This document shows, in pieces, positions 13,192-18,417 of a stretch of 20,509 bases of DNA. Positions within the stretch are counted from its first letter, which is position 1; every line of letters starts with the position of its first letter. A program made the translations under genes and the position numbers. The DNA is taken from positions 1 to 20,509 of IMG/VR virus record IMGVR_UViG_3300005253_000128. The stretch is one strand, 5' to 3'. Under the pieces are notes generated by a model. That model did not search any database. It worked only from the letters and a program-made list of their open reading frames with translations, and was not told where the DNA came from. Origin of the DNA: a virus.

Positions 13192-13250
13192 CTGTCAGGA
13201 AAAGTGGACGAATTGCTGACAGACTGATGCAGGTGCGTCAGGCCACTTTT
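13192..13250. repeat. Mutually exclusive inverted repeats
   Basis: CTGTCAG (13192-13198) pairs with CTGACAG (13216-13222). The same CTGAC can instead pair with GTCAG (13237-13241), inside an outer stem AAAAGTGG (13200-13207) with CCACTTTT (13243-13250). AGTGGAC also occurs twice as a direct repeat (13186-13192, 13203-13209). The two folds exclude each other, as in attenuators or origin-type structures. Confidence 0.5.
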
Positions 13251-13414
13251 GGAAAAATTTTGTGAGCCCCACACGACCGAGTGTCCATAACTCCACCCTG
13301 CTTCACCCCCTTCGTACAATGAATGGGGATAGGACTATGGTCACGTACTAGGAGTACTATGCTAGTGGCTGACTAGGCGGTGGGTCACGGGCATAGGCAA
13401 AGCGGGCAGGTCAT

Positions 13415-13431
13415 GGGATGGGAGGGGCGGG
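13415..13431 (+). other. Canonical G-quadruplex motif
   Basis: Four G-tracts with loops of 1-2 bases: GGG-AT-GGG-A-GGGG-C-GGG. It lies inside a G-rich stretch (about 13375-13505) that also contains GGGGG, GGG, GGG near 13441-13454 and two G6 runs near 13483-13498, all on the plus strand, upstream of the first rightward promoter. Confidence 0.55.
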
Positions 13432-13543
13432 CTAGTGAGCGGGGGCAGGGCGGGCAATTAGGACGTGGGTCATGGTTATCATGGGGGGACAGGGGGGCTA
13501 GAGTGTGACTAGTGGGCTAGACATGATTGTGACCATTGGATGC

Positions 13544-13579
13544 TTGACATGAGCTGGGGCTGGTGCTACTATGGAAGCA
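13544..13579 (+). promoter_or_regulatory. Early promoter-operator module P1
   Basis: TTGACA (13544-13549), 17-bp spacer ending in TGC, -10 TACTAT (13567-13572). A degenerate dyad TGCTACTATGGAAGCA (13564-13579) covers the -10. It is followed by GTGAGGTGACAAC and the start codon at 13596. It is the first of four related modules and the one with the least perfect dyad and best -10. Confidence 0.8.
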
Positions 13580-13595
13580 TGAGTGAGGTGACAAC

Positions 13596-13802
13596 ATGTT
13601 CAACGCAACCTACAAAGGGAAGCACGGCACTACAGTCGAGCACGACGACCCCAAGCGGCAGGCTTACAAATACATGGCGCTGGCGCAGGGACAAGGACGG
13701 CACACCAGCACCACTTGGCACGCTGATGGTTGCATAACCGTTAGCGTGGATGGGTTGGAGCCGTTGACATTCGAGCTCGCACAGCCTGTTAGTGCAGCCT
13801 AG
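13596..13802 (+). CDS. First rightward gene, 68-aa unknown protein
   Basis: A 68-aa protein with a polar N-terminal part (MFNATYKGKHGTTVEHDDPK), a helix (RQAYKYMALAQGQG) and a final strand (VSVDGLEPLTFELAQP). GAGG lies 7 nt from the ATG, the spacing shared by all genes opened by the four promoter modules. It is the sole gene between P1 and P2, so it should be one of the first made after infection. Not recognised; the small size and early position would fit a host-takeover protein. Confidence 0.65.
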   Translation: MFNATYKGKHGTTVEHDDPKRQAYKYMALAQGQGRHTSTTWHADGCITVSVDGLEPLTFELAQPVSAA

Positions 13803-13830
13803 CCCGACTCCCTGCCCTTACCGATTTCAC

Positions 13831-13866
13831 TTGACAAGGGCAGGTGGGCGTGCTACTGTGGTAGCA
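13831..13866 (+). promoter_or_regulatory. Early promoter-operator module P2
   Basis: TTGACA (13831-13836), 17 bp, -10 TACTGT (13854-13859) preceded by TGC; dyad TGCTAC-TGTG-GTAGCA (13851-13866) with perfect 6-bp arms over the -10. GATTTCAC just upstream and AAGGG after the -35 are shared with P4. Confidence 0.85.
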
Positions 13867-13882
13867 GTAGAGAGGTGAGACA

Positions 13883-14101
13883 ATGGCACTAAGCAAGCAA
13901 CAGGAAGATGAGCTAATGCAGATATGGTACACATCTAAAACCGCTAGGGACGGACTCCATGCACGGTTGCTGTGGACTCGTGACTGGTTCATCAAGCGGC
14001 ATCCTGAATACAAACCGCTGCACATCTACAAGGAGCTGAATCGCTTGACCTATTGGCTGAAACCAATAAGCGCAGGATTCAGGATGGAGGATTTACGATG
14101 A
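13883..14101 (+). CDS. 72-aa small basic protein, unknown
   Basis: A 72-aa helical protein with many aromatic and basic residues (MALSKQQEDELMQIWYTSKT, ARLLWTRDWFIKRHPEY). It starts 7 nt after GAGG, downstream of P2, and ends in an ATGA overlap with the next gene. The pattern of charged helices suggests a nucleic-acid or protein-binding early factor, with no recognised family. Confidence 0.65.
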   Translation: MALSKQQEDELMQIWYTSKTARDGLHARLLWTRDWFIKRHPEYKPLHIYKELNRLTYWLKPISAGFRMEDLR

Positions 14102-14325
14102 CACACAAAGACTACATCGTACTTGCACAAGCAATTCAAAACGGTAGACACGATGCGCTTGGTGTTGAGCCAGAGTTAGACTCCCAGGCCATTGAGTACA
14201 CCATTGACACAATCGCGGTTTTTATCGCTAACGCCCTGCTAAACGACAACCCGCGATTTGACCACGCCCATTTTCTCCGCGTAGTGCGGGAAGAAAAGGC
14301 GCTAACGTCTAGGCCACCGCAATAG
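14098..14325 (+). CDS. Conserved short phage protein (NPRFD type)
   Basis: A 75-aa protein starting MTHKDYIVLAQAIQNGR and ending with a helix FIANALLNDNPRFDHAHFLR. From memory, small phage proteins with this MT-KDY start and a late NPRFD-x-x-F-x-R motif are widespread in tailed phages and prophages with no assigned function. ATG 14098 overlaps the previous stop (ATGA) and has GGAGG 7 nt upstream; an upstream frame to 14053 would overlap the previous gene needlessly. Confidence 0.75.
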   Translation: MTHKDYIVLAQAIQNGRHDALGVEPELDSQAIEYTIDTIAVFIANALLNDNPRFDHAHFLRVVREEKALTSRPPQ

Positions 14326-14335
14326 CGCTCGCCGT

Positions 14336-14355
14336 CTGCATCCTCTGGGGTGCAG
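14336..14355. terminator. Hairpin between convergent genes (weak terminator candidate)
   Basis: CTGCATCC-TCTG-GGGTGCAG: an 8-bp stem (one G-T pair) with a 4-base loop, placed between the end of the rightward gene (14325) and the end of the leftward zinc-type ORF (14380). No U-tract follows on either strand, so termination would be weak or factor-dependent. Confidence 0.35.
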
Positions 14356-14379
14356 GCTGATGGATGCTATGACGTTAAC

Positions 14380-14616
14380 CTATTCATTCTCAATAGCTTC
14401 CGCTGGTGGCTCGATTTGCCCAGGGGTCGGCTCCCTTAGAGGTTTAGACGTAGCAGGTGTCAAGTGCATATGAATATGATGCCTACGCATACAATCAGGG
14501 TAGGGACAAATCACGCTCTCGCTGTACTGAGAGCCTCTGAAATGCATCCACCTATGGCAAGCGAGACACTCCGCATGGACTCCGCCGAGAGTGTACATCT
14601 TTCGGGCTGGGCGCAT
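14380..14616 (-). CDS. Zinc-type protein on the opposite strand
   Basis: A 78-aa ORF running against its neighbours. It contains CLACHRWMHF and, 20 residues on, ICPYPDCMRRHH, a plausible zinc-binding knuckle (two Cys pairs plus His), and then a proline-rich tail. The plus-strand frame here (14464-14661) has no such pattern. ATG 14616 has no ribosome site but follows TATACT by 7 bases, as for a leaderless message; an internal ATG at 14598 is possible. It lies between the P2 and P3 clusters. Reality is supported by the Cys/His pattern only. Confidence 0.5.
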   Translation of the reverse strand: MRPARKMYTLGGVHAECLACHRWMHFRGSQYSESVICPYPDCMRRHHIHMHLTPATSKPLREPTPGQIEPPAEAIENE

Positions 14617-14647
14617 GGCAGGGAGTATATCACAGGAGGGCTGGACG

Positions 14648-14869
14648 ATGAAGACCTATAGCGTCACCATCCAACACAAATCAGGGACTTGGCAGACGAA
14701 CTGGTACAAATACACCGCCCCGGACGAGATCAATTGGGATAAAGTTGCGTCCTCCGCTGCGGAGCACGATTCACTTGCCTACGGCTACCAGCATGGACAT
14801 GATAGCTACAACCTAGTATCTGCCCGTACTAGGACTGTGCTTTGGGAGCGGGGGAGTCATCGTGGGTAG
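14648..14869 (+). CDS. 73-aa protein, unknown
   Basis: A 73-aa protein with a beta-type start (MKTYSVTIQHKSGTWQTNWY), a middle helix (INWDKVASSAAEHD) and a YGYQHGHDSYNLVSA stretch. GGAGG lies 8 nt before the ATG. It is upstream of P3 and has no own module of the P1-P4 type, so it is probably transcribed from P2 or a local promoter. Not recognised. Confidence 0.65.
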   Translation: MKTYSVTIQHKSGTWQTNWYKYTAPDEINWDKVASSAAEHDSLAYGYQHGHDSYNLVSARTRTVLWERGSHRG

Positions 14870-14889
14870 GATAGCACCTAAAATAGTCC

Positions 14890-14925
14890 TTGACAAGCCC
14901 TAATAGCTGTGCTACCACGGTAGCA
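14890..14925 (+). promoter_or_regulatory. Early promoter-operator module P3
   Basis: TTGACA (14890-14895), 17 bp, -10 TACCAC (14913-14918) preceded by TGC. The dyad TGCTACC-AC-GGTAGCA (14910-14925) has perfect 7-bp arms, the most symmetric of the four. Its -10 is the poorest, so operator symmetry seems to be kept at the cost of promoter strength. Confidence 0.8.
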
Positions 14926-14945
14926 GATTCGAGGGAGGTGAGATG

Positions 14946-15125
14946 ATGACTAACCAGCAACGCCTATATCGACTGGCCCGGCGAGATGGGTTCGACCTCT
15001 ACGCTGCGCGAGAGTTAGCAAAGGTGACACCCAATGGCGTCCCCTGGCATTCAGTCTGGTGGGCCTACATGTGGGGGCCGATGTTTCAAGCAAGAATGCA
15101 GGATGCGTTGAAGGTGCGACAATGA
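14946..15125 (+). CDS. 59-aa HTH-like small protein, unknown
   Basis: A 59-aa protein opened by P3. Residues MTNQQRLYRLARRDGFDLYA and RELAKVTPNGVPWHSVWW suggest a compact helical fold. Two ATGs are adjacent (14943, 14946); the second keeps the 7-nt gap to GGAGG found at P1, P2 and P4, so I choose it. The end overlaps the next start as ATGA. Not recognised. Confidence 0.6.
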   Translation: MTNQQRLYRLARRDGFDLYAARELAKVTPNGVPWHSVWWAYMWGPMFQARMQDALKVRQ

Positions 15126-15283
15126 CACTACGACAGTTTATCAAAGAGAATCGTCAAGCGTTGGACGAGATCATCCAAAGTCTAGCCCCAGGGTCGTCCA
15201 AGAGCGATAGTGAGCGCGAACTGTGGGTGCTCAACGATGAAGACCTCTACAACTGGGCGCGGTCTGAGGGGGTGCGGATATAA
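15122..15283 (+). CDS. Conserved short phage protein (WARSEGVRI type)
   Basis: A 53-aa protein with a helical start MTLRQFIKENRQALDEIIQS and the ending LWVLNDEDLYNWARSEGVRI. I recall this ending (LNDE-LY-WARSEGV) in many short phage and prophage proteins, which often have a central cysteine pair that is missing here. Function unknown. It is linked by ATGA to the gene before and by TAATG to the gene after. Confidence 0.75.
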   Translation: MTLRQFIKENRQALDEIIQSLAPGSSKSDSERELWVLNDEDLYNWARSEGVRI

Positions 15284-15564
15284 TGGGACAAGACAGTAAG
15301 ACTTTACACACCTTTGAGTGTAATAGGTGTTCAAACACGACGCCATGGCAATCAAGTTATAAACCGCCAAATGGATGGTATTGGTTGAAATGGCCGTGGG
15401 AGGGGCCGCCTACGGAAACCCCCACAGGAGTAAATTCGTTGTGCCCTGATTGTATAGCGGCCTTCTTTGAATGGTGGGAAGGCAAAAAACCAGGTGGAAT
15501 TGCAATCTGTCCCTGTGGTGATCCTGAATGCTGTGGAATCCACGACGGGATACAGGACAAATAG
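15283..15564 (+). CDS. Multi-cysteine zinc protein
   Basis: A 93-aa protein with C13xxC16 (FECNRCSN), C54xxC57 (LCPDC) and a C-terminal cluster at 76, 78, 83 and 84 (CPCGDPECC). Eight cysteines, with the first two pairs forming a ribbon and the last possibly a second metal site, surround a tryptophan-rich middle (GWYWLKWPWEG). The start overlaps the previous stop by one base (TAATG). Such mini zinc-ribbons often bridge proteins or bind nucleic acid; the partner is unknown. Confidence 0.65.
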   Translation: MGQDSKTLHTFECNRCSNTTPWQSSYKPPNGWYWLKWPWEGPPTETPTGVNSLCPDCIAAFFEWWEGKKPGGIAICPCGDPECCGIHDGIQDK

Positions 15565-15566
15565 CT

Positions 15567-15761
15567 ATGAGCAAAAGAAAGGCTGACCCTTACTCCATGA
15601 GCAATCCTGGGGCGTCTAGCAAAACGCCGCTAGTGCCAACTTGGGTCGCTGAGCACGAGGAACACATTGCCCGCCGCTTAGCAGATGGTTGGTATGCTAT
15701 CCATTTCTGCCAAGAGTGTCAAGAAGAGAAGCGGCAAGAGGAAATGTGGAAGAAGTCATGA
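15567..15761 (+). CDS. 64-aa protein with a CxxC motif
   Basis: A 64-aa protein starting MSKRKADPYSMSNPGASSKT, with a HIARRLADGWYAIHFCQECQ segment and a charged tail EEKRQEEMWKKS. One Cys pair alone cannot bind zinc without help from His, so a dimeric site is possible. ATG 15567 is used instead of 15528, which lies inside the preceding gene. The ribosome site is weak (AGGA, 10 nt). Confidence 0.55.
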   Translation: MSKRKADPYSMSNPGASSKTPLVPTWVAEHEEHIARRLADGWYAIHFCQECQEEKRQEEMWKKS

Positions 15762-15811
15762 TCAACCAAACCAAGCGGGAGTCAATAGTCAATGAGCTAC
15801 ACTCCCCCTGA
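15758..15811 (+). CDS. 17-codon ORF in an ATGA chain
   Basis: A tiny frame (MINQTKRESIVNELHSP) that starts in an ATGA overlap with the gene before it and encloses the start of the next gene. It may be a real mini-gene, a coupling relay that passes ribosomes to the gene at 15792, or chance. I list it with low weight. Confidence 0.25.
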   Translation: MINQTKRESIVNELHSP

Positions 15812-16010
15812 TCTAGGCAAGTTTAAGGGCGGCAAGCGTGGGCCACAGCGTAGGGGGCCGCTACGCAAGGTAGTCAAGACCCTGCGGGAGTCTGAGGGGA
15901 TATTTGACCGGCCCACTGTAGAGCTAGAGTGCGGCCATGTGACTACGTCGTGGGGAGTCAAGGCAAGGTGCTCGGAGTGTAGGAAGGTGGTTAAGGGAGG
16001 AATGAGATGA
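15792..16010 (+). CDS. Basic protein with a C-terminal zinc-type motif
   Basis: A 72-aa, very basic protein. Residues 10-35 are K/R/G-rich (KFKGGKRGPQRRGPLRKVVK), followed by ELECGHVTTSWGVKARCSEC, in which one Cys/His and one CxxC pair can hold a zinc. From memory, the 'CGH....C..C' ending is a frequent short phage/host protein motif. A basic DNA- or RNA-binding role is likely. It is joined by ATGA to the next gene. GGGAG lies about 11 nt before ATG. Confidence 0.6.
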   Translation: MSYTPPDLGKFKGGKRGPQRRGPLRKVVKTLRESEGIFDRPTVELECGHVTTSWGVKARCSECRKVVKGGMR

Positions 16011-16141
16011 CACACCGAGAACGTTACGAGGAATACTGCCAAGCAAAGCGAGAGCTAGAGGAGATACCGTTCACCTTTGAGGACTGGCTATGGCTAGACG
16101 ATGCTCACCGAGTCAGGGCTGAAGTTGATGGGGAGGAATAG
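16007..16141 (+). CDS. 44-aa acidic protein, unknown
   Basis: A 44-codon gene with the ATGA overlap at its start. The peptide MTHRERYEEYCQAKRELEEI ... FTFEDWLWLDDAHRVRAEV is a charged helix followed by an acidic, aromatic motif. No family is recognised. Ribosome site AGGGAGG lies 8 nt upstream. Confidence 0.5.
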   Translation: MTHRERYEEYCQAKRELEEIPFTFEDWLWLDDAHRVRAEVDGEE

Positions 16142-16148
16142 GTTAGTG

Positions 16149-16262
16149 ATGCGTTTCAAGAAAGAATGGTTCGGGCTGGATGACCCCCTTGTCTTAATAG
16201 TGTTACTAGCGTTGCCAATTATTGTGGTTCTGTTTCTGGTTTATGTAGCCATTACGAATTGA
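16149..16262 (+). CDS. 37-aa membrane peptide
   Basis: A tiny gene encoding MRFKKEWFGLDDPLVLIVLL followed by ALPIIVVLFLVYVAITN: a short basic head and one transmembrane helix of about 25 residues. Start options ATG 16149 or GTG 16146 both follow GGGGAGG by about 10 nt. One of several single-span mini-proteins on this arm (others at 17049, 18593, 18845, 20118). Confidence 0.5.
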   Translation: MRFKKEWFGLDDPLVLIVLLALPIIVVLFLVYVAITN

Positions 16263-16274
16263 AGGGAGGAGCCC

Positions 16275-16439
16275 ATGACACAGCAAAGTAAGTTAGCAAA
16301 GGTGACTTGTTGCCGGTGCGGTGAGACTTTCGAGTACGAGGACGATGGGGTAACTATGGGGTGTATGCCTGATGGTGCGTTCCTGCACTTTCAGGAGAAC
16401 GAGTGGGCCTGTTCAGACTGCTTAGAGGATGGTGAATAA
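16275..16439 (+). CDS. 54-aa zinc-ribbon protein
   Basis: A 54-aa protein whose middle reads KVTCCRCGETFEYED and, after a loop, NEWACSDCLEDGE: two Cys pairs about 36 residues apart, the layout of a compact zinc ribbon. Ribosome site GGGAGG 6 nt upstream. The first residues (MTQQSK) match those of the protein at 17203, probably by chance or from shared leader sequence. Function unknown; nucleic-acid or protein binding is likely. Confidence 0.6.
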   Translation: MTQQSKLAKVTCCRCGETFEYEDDGVTMGCMPDGAFLHFQENEWACSDCLEDGE

Positions 16440-16468
16440 TGAGGGGCAAATAACCCATGTGATTTCAC

Positions 16469-16504
16469 TTGACAAGGGTTAGGTAGTGTGCTACTAGGGT
16501 AGTG
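16469..16504 (+). promoter_or_regulatory. Early promoter-operator module P4
   Basis: TTGACA (16469-16474), 17 bp, -10 TACTAG (16492-16497) preceded by TGC. The dyad TGCTAC-TAGG-GTAGTG (16489-16504) has five matching bases on the right half. GATTTCACTTGACAAGGG is shared with P2. Confidence 0.8.
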
Positions 16505-16522
16505 AGTTAGGGAGGTGAGACG

Positions 16523-16714
16523 ATGAAAGACTCGATTAAGTGTTGGTTCTACTGTGAGGACGCCCCCGCTTGGGCTGCCTGCTCAGACATAGGCGGCAAT
16601 ACCAAACCCTTTAGGATGCTAGATGGCGAGTTGATCCAAGTTTGCCCGCGCCACTTTCGACAAGTAGCACTAGAAATGGGGATTGGCGTGGGGCTAGGCG
16701 AAAGGCCCTTGTAG
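16523..16714 (+). CDS. 63-aa Cys-containing protein opened by P4
   Basis: A 63-aa protein with four cysteines in two clusters (KCWFYCEDAPAWAACS and ELIQVCPRHFRQ), which with the late His could form one zinc site. GGAGG lies exactly 7 nt from ATG 16523. The end is followed at once by a GGCCCTT/AAGGGCC dyad and a 100-nt non-coding stretch. Similar 'CEDAPAWAAC..' small proteins are common in phage accessory regions by my recollection, without a known role. Confidence 0.65.
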   Translation: MKDSIKCWFYCEDAPAWAACSDIGGNTKPFRMLDGELIQVCPRHFRQVALEMGIGVGLGERPL

Positions 16715-16820
16715 TCCCTCCCACAAAAGGGCCATCGGGGAGTCTGTGAGCGCAGTCTGTCGCTGAGTTATCAAGGCGTGATCGGGCTCCCCTTCGGCCT
16801 CAGGGTGAGGGATTGGAGGA
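16704..16820 (+). ncRNA. Structured non-coding stretch (candidate small RNA or mRNA element)
   Basis: No gene is supported between 16715 and 16820. GGCCCTT (16704-16710) pairs with AAGGGCC (16727-16733); GGGGAG (16737-16742) pairs with CTCCCC (16787-16792), enclosing AGCG (16749-16752)/CGCT (16761-16764). AGTCTGT is repeated at 16741 and 16754. The nested stems suggest a folded RNA. It is not a tRNA: T-loop and length do not fit. Confidence 0.3.
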
Positions 16821-16823
16821 ATG

Positions 16824-17015
16824 ATGGCAAAGACAAGCGCAGAGCACTTAGAGGAAATCGAGGCTTCTTCGCCCTACAAAATCCACTTTGATGGTGAGCA
16901 ACAGTGGAAAGTTTTGACACGGGTGGAAAACCTACTGGTCAAGTATTGCGACACCTTACGCGAAGCAATTGAACTTGTTCACGCGCTCGAACATGATGCG
17001 GAAAACCCTAGTTGA
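16824..17015 (+). CDS. 63-aa helical protein, unknown
   Basis: A 63-aa acidic helical protein (MAKTSAEHLEEIEASSPYKI, VENLLVKYCDTLREAIELVH). Two adjacent ATGs are present; 16824 is chosen as it lies 4 nt from GGAGG, whereas 16821 is only 1 nt away. No recognised family. It is the first gene after the structured stretch. Confidence 0.6.
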   Translation: MAKTSAEHLEEIEASSPYKIHFDGEQQWKVLTRVENLLVKYCDTLREAIELVHALEHDAENPS

Positions 17016-17048
17016 ATTAGGCAGCGGACATTCCGCTGGGAGGATGAG

Positions 17049-17189
17049 ATGGCTTGGAGATTGATACCCAAGAATTGGCAAGAGGACTTGAGCGAGGACT
17101 TTGAGATTGTCGCACTTGGTATGTTTGTATTCTTTGCGCTTGGAACCTGGTTCGGCGTTTGGCTAGAACGTCTCGACTTTCCGCAGTAG
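17049..17189 (+). CDS. 46-aa single-span membrane protein
   Basis: A 46-codon gene with GGGAGG 5 nt before ATG 17049. The peptide starts MAWRLIPKNWQEDLSEDFEI and continues into a membrane helix VALGMFVFFALGTWFGVWL and a short polar end. Probably inserted in the inner membrane; possible superinfection exclusion or host-interference role, without a match to a known family. Confidence 0.55.
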   Translation: MAWRLIPKNWQEDLSEDFEIVALGMFVFFALGTWFGVWLERLDFPQ

Positions 17190-17202
17190 GAGGAACCAAA
17201 CC

Positions 17203-17505
17203 ATGACACAGCAAACCAAACCATCGGCGGGAGCGTTGAGGGCTGCCATAGCAATCGAAGGGCACTTGTGGGCAGACATACCAAACGCAATGACAAAGGG
17301 GAAGTTCAAACGCGGAAACTGCGCCGAAATCATCGACCGCGAAACCGGCGTAGCAGAGTTGTTGGAGGCTGCTGGACAAGCTATCAAAACTGGTGAGCAG
17401 GTATCGGTCTTACTTTATGAACTTAACGTAGGTGGCCTTGTGTTCAGAGAGCACGAGGCTGCTTTGAGCAGGTTGCAAGCCATCGCCAAGTGTGAGGGTA
17501 GATGA
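17203..17505 (+). CDS. Conserved phage protein (KPSAGALRAA type)
   Basis: A 100-aa helical protein beginning MTQQTKPSAGALRAAIAIEG, with a middle CAEIIDRETGVAELLEAAGQ and a late ALSRLQAIAKCEG. From memory, short phage proteins with this order (PSAGA-RAA start, IIDRETG-PELLEA, ending A-AKAEG) are widespread among tailed phages and have no assigned role. The ATG at 17203 has AGGAGG upstream. It is linked by ATGA to the next gene. Confidence 0.7.
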   Translation: MTQQTKPSAGALRAAIAIEGHLWADIPNAMTKGKFKRGNCAEIIDRETGVAELLEAAGQAIKTGEQVSVLLYELNVGGLVFREHEAALSRLQAIAKCEGR

Positions 17506-17708
17506 ATCGAACACAGAAACGGCTCTACAAAGCTGTTGTGGCGGCCTTAGAGAAGATAGCGTGCCCTTGGTGCGGTAAGACATTTAGGCGTGGCCGCCTG
17601 AACCAGATTTATTGTTCTGTTGACTGCAAAGATGCTAACTGGAAGGCCAGATGGAGAAGGGCAAGAAAGTCCAGCGAGCAGGGAGGGAGTGATGCGTCTG
17701 ATATTTGA
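17502..17708 (+). CDS. Zinc-finger basic protein
   Basis: A 68-aa protein: helical lead (MNRTQKRLYKAVVAALEKI), a zinc finger CPWCGKTF then YCSVDCKDANWKARW with CxxC...CxxxC, and a basic tail. This CPxCGK-F ... YCS-xC layout resembles zinc-ribbon or FCS-type fingers that bind nucleic acid. It overlaps both neighbours. Likely a small DNA/RNA-binding factor. Confidence 0.7.
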   Translation: MNRTQKRLYKAVVAALEKIACPWCGKTFRRGRLNQIYCSVDCKDANWKARWRRARKSSEQGGSDASDI

Positions 17709-17904
17709 AAAAAGAGACTTGCTGAAACTCGCTGCGGCAGCAGTTAGCACCGTAGCTGACCTAGAGGGATGGGATAGCCCTCACTCGTCTTGGACTCTTA
17801 CGAACGGCGGATTCTTACCATCCAGTAAGTTTACTAGAGAACTTGCTAAAAAGCTCCGCCATCATGGCTACATTGTGAGCGAAGCCAAAGGGAGGAAACC
17901 ATGA
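17692..17904 (+). CDS. 70-aa protein, unknown
   Basis: A 70-aa protein (MRLIFEKRDLLKLAAAAVST, then ADLEGWDSPHSSWTLT and a late KFTRELAKKLRHHGYIVSEA). ATG 17692 has GGAGG 5 nt away inside the end of the previous gene (17-nt overlap). The alternating helices and basic ending recall small winged-helix proteins, but no family is recognised. Confidence 0.6.
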   Translation: MRLIFEKRDLLKLAAAAVSTVADLEGWDSPHSSWTLTNGGFLPSSKFTRELAKKLRHHGYIVSEAKGRKP

Positions 17905-18098
17905 GCGATGCCTTGCCGCATTGCATGAATAGCAACTGCCCCATGACGCTGGGATACTACCTGGGCGGCGGTGTCTATGTTTGCTGGTTACACCTTGTAG
18001 CAGGCTTTCCTTATCAGCTTGTGAGAGAAACCGTGGACAATCAAGACACCGTAGGCCTTGTGCCAACAGGAGGACTAAATGAGCACCGACAAGATTGA
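17901..18098 (+). CDS. 65-aa Cys/His protein
   Basis: A 65-aa protein opening in an ATGA overlap. CMNSNC and, 18 residues later, CWLH give a plausible C-C-C-H zinc site inside the first 35 residues, around a glycine-rich loop (GYYLGGGVYV). The tail is polar. It overlaps the next gene by 20 nt. Function unknown. Confidence 0.6.
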   Translation: MSDALPHCMNSNCPMTLGYYLGGGVYVCWLHLVAGFPYQLVRETVDNQDTVGLVPTGGLNEHRQD

Positions 18099-18417
18099 CA
18101 AGGCGACACCGAGGCCGTGGGCTGTCGAAGAGGTCGGGGTAGGAGAACTCTTTATCGTGAGCCCAGATGGAAAGGGCGGCTGGTTTGGGGTTGCAGAAAT
18201 GAGCAGGGATGCGGCCTTCAAAGACGCTAATCTTATTGTCGAGGCCATCAACTCCTACAACCCCGAACGCGACCAGCTGGCGCGGGAGTTGGCCTTTTCA
18301 ATTCAGGCCGGGATGGGAACTACTGGTGGGTCACTGGAAATCTCAGAAGCAGAGCGTGACCTGTGGCGAGACAAGGCCGGTGAACTGTTGAAACTGTATA
18401 AGGAGAAGAAACCATGA
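18079..18417 (+). CDS. Conserved phage protein (TPRPW type)
   Basis: A 112-aa protein with the start DKATPRPWAVEEVGVGELFI, a centre EMSRDAAFKDANLIVEAINS and a helical tail. From memory the TPRPW-x(n)-F-DA-LIV-AVN pattern recurs in numerous phage hypothetical proteins, whose function is not known to me. GGAGG is 5 nt from ATG 18079. Confidence 0.7.
   Translation: MSTDKIDKATPRPWAVEEVGVGELFIVSPDGKGGWFGVAEMSRDAAFKDANLIVEAINSYNPERDQLARELAFSIQAGMGTTGGSLEISEAERDLWRDKAGELLKLYKEKKP

Larger units (their letters stand above)
13090..13543. other. Divergent control region, no clear gene
   Basis: About 450 bases between leftward and rightward gene sets with no supported gene. It holds a 15-bp palindrome (13139-13153), overlapping inverted repeats (13192-13250), an AAAATTTT stretch near 13254-13261, and from about 13375 a plus strand strongly rich in G with many GGGCTAG/GACTAG and GGGTCA(C/T)GG words. 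The dyad GTACT-AGG-AGTAC is at 13345-13357. It may carry a replication origin, packaging site or regulator sites; which one is not decidable from one window. Confidence 0.6.

Noticed and set aside
16439-16453. Four-codon frame after the zinc-ribbon gene (TAATG overlap)
   Set aside because: Stops after four codons; no support as a gene.
16704-16820. tRNA gene in the non-coding stretch
   Set aside because: No TTCGA-type T-loop, no anticodon arm of proper size, and the outer stem encloses only about 44 bases.
16275-17221. Gene duplication suggested by shared MTQQ start of the proteins at 16275 and 17203
   Set aside because: The similarity ends after about five residues; the rest of the proteins is unrelated.
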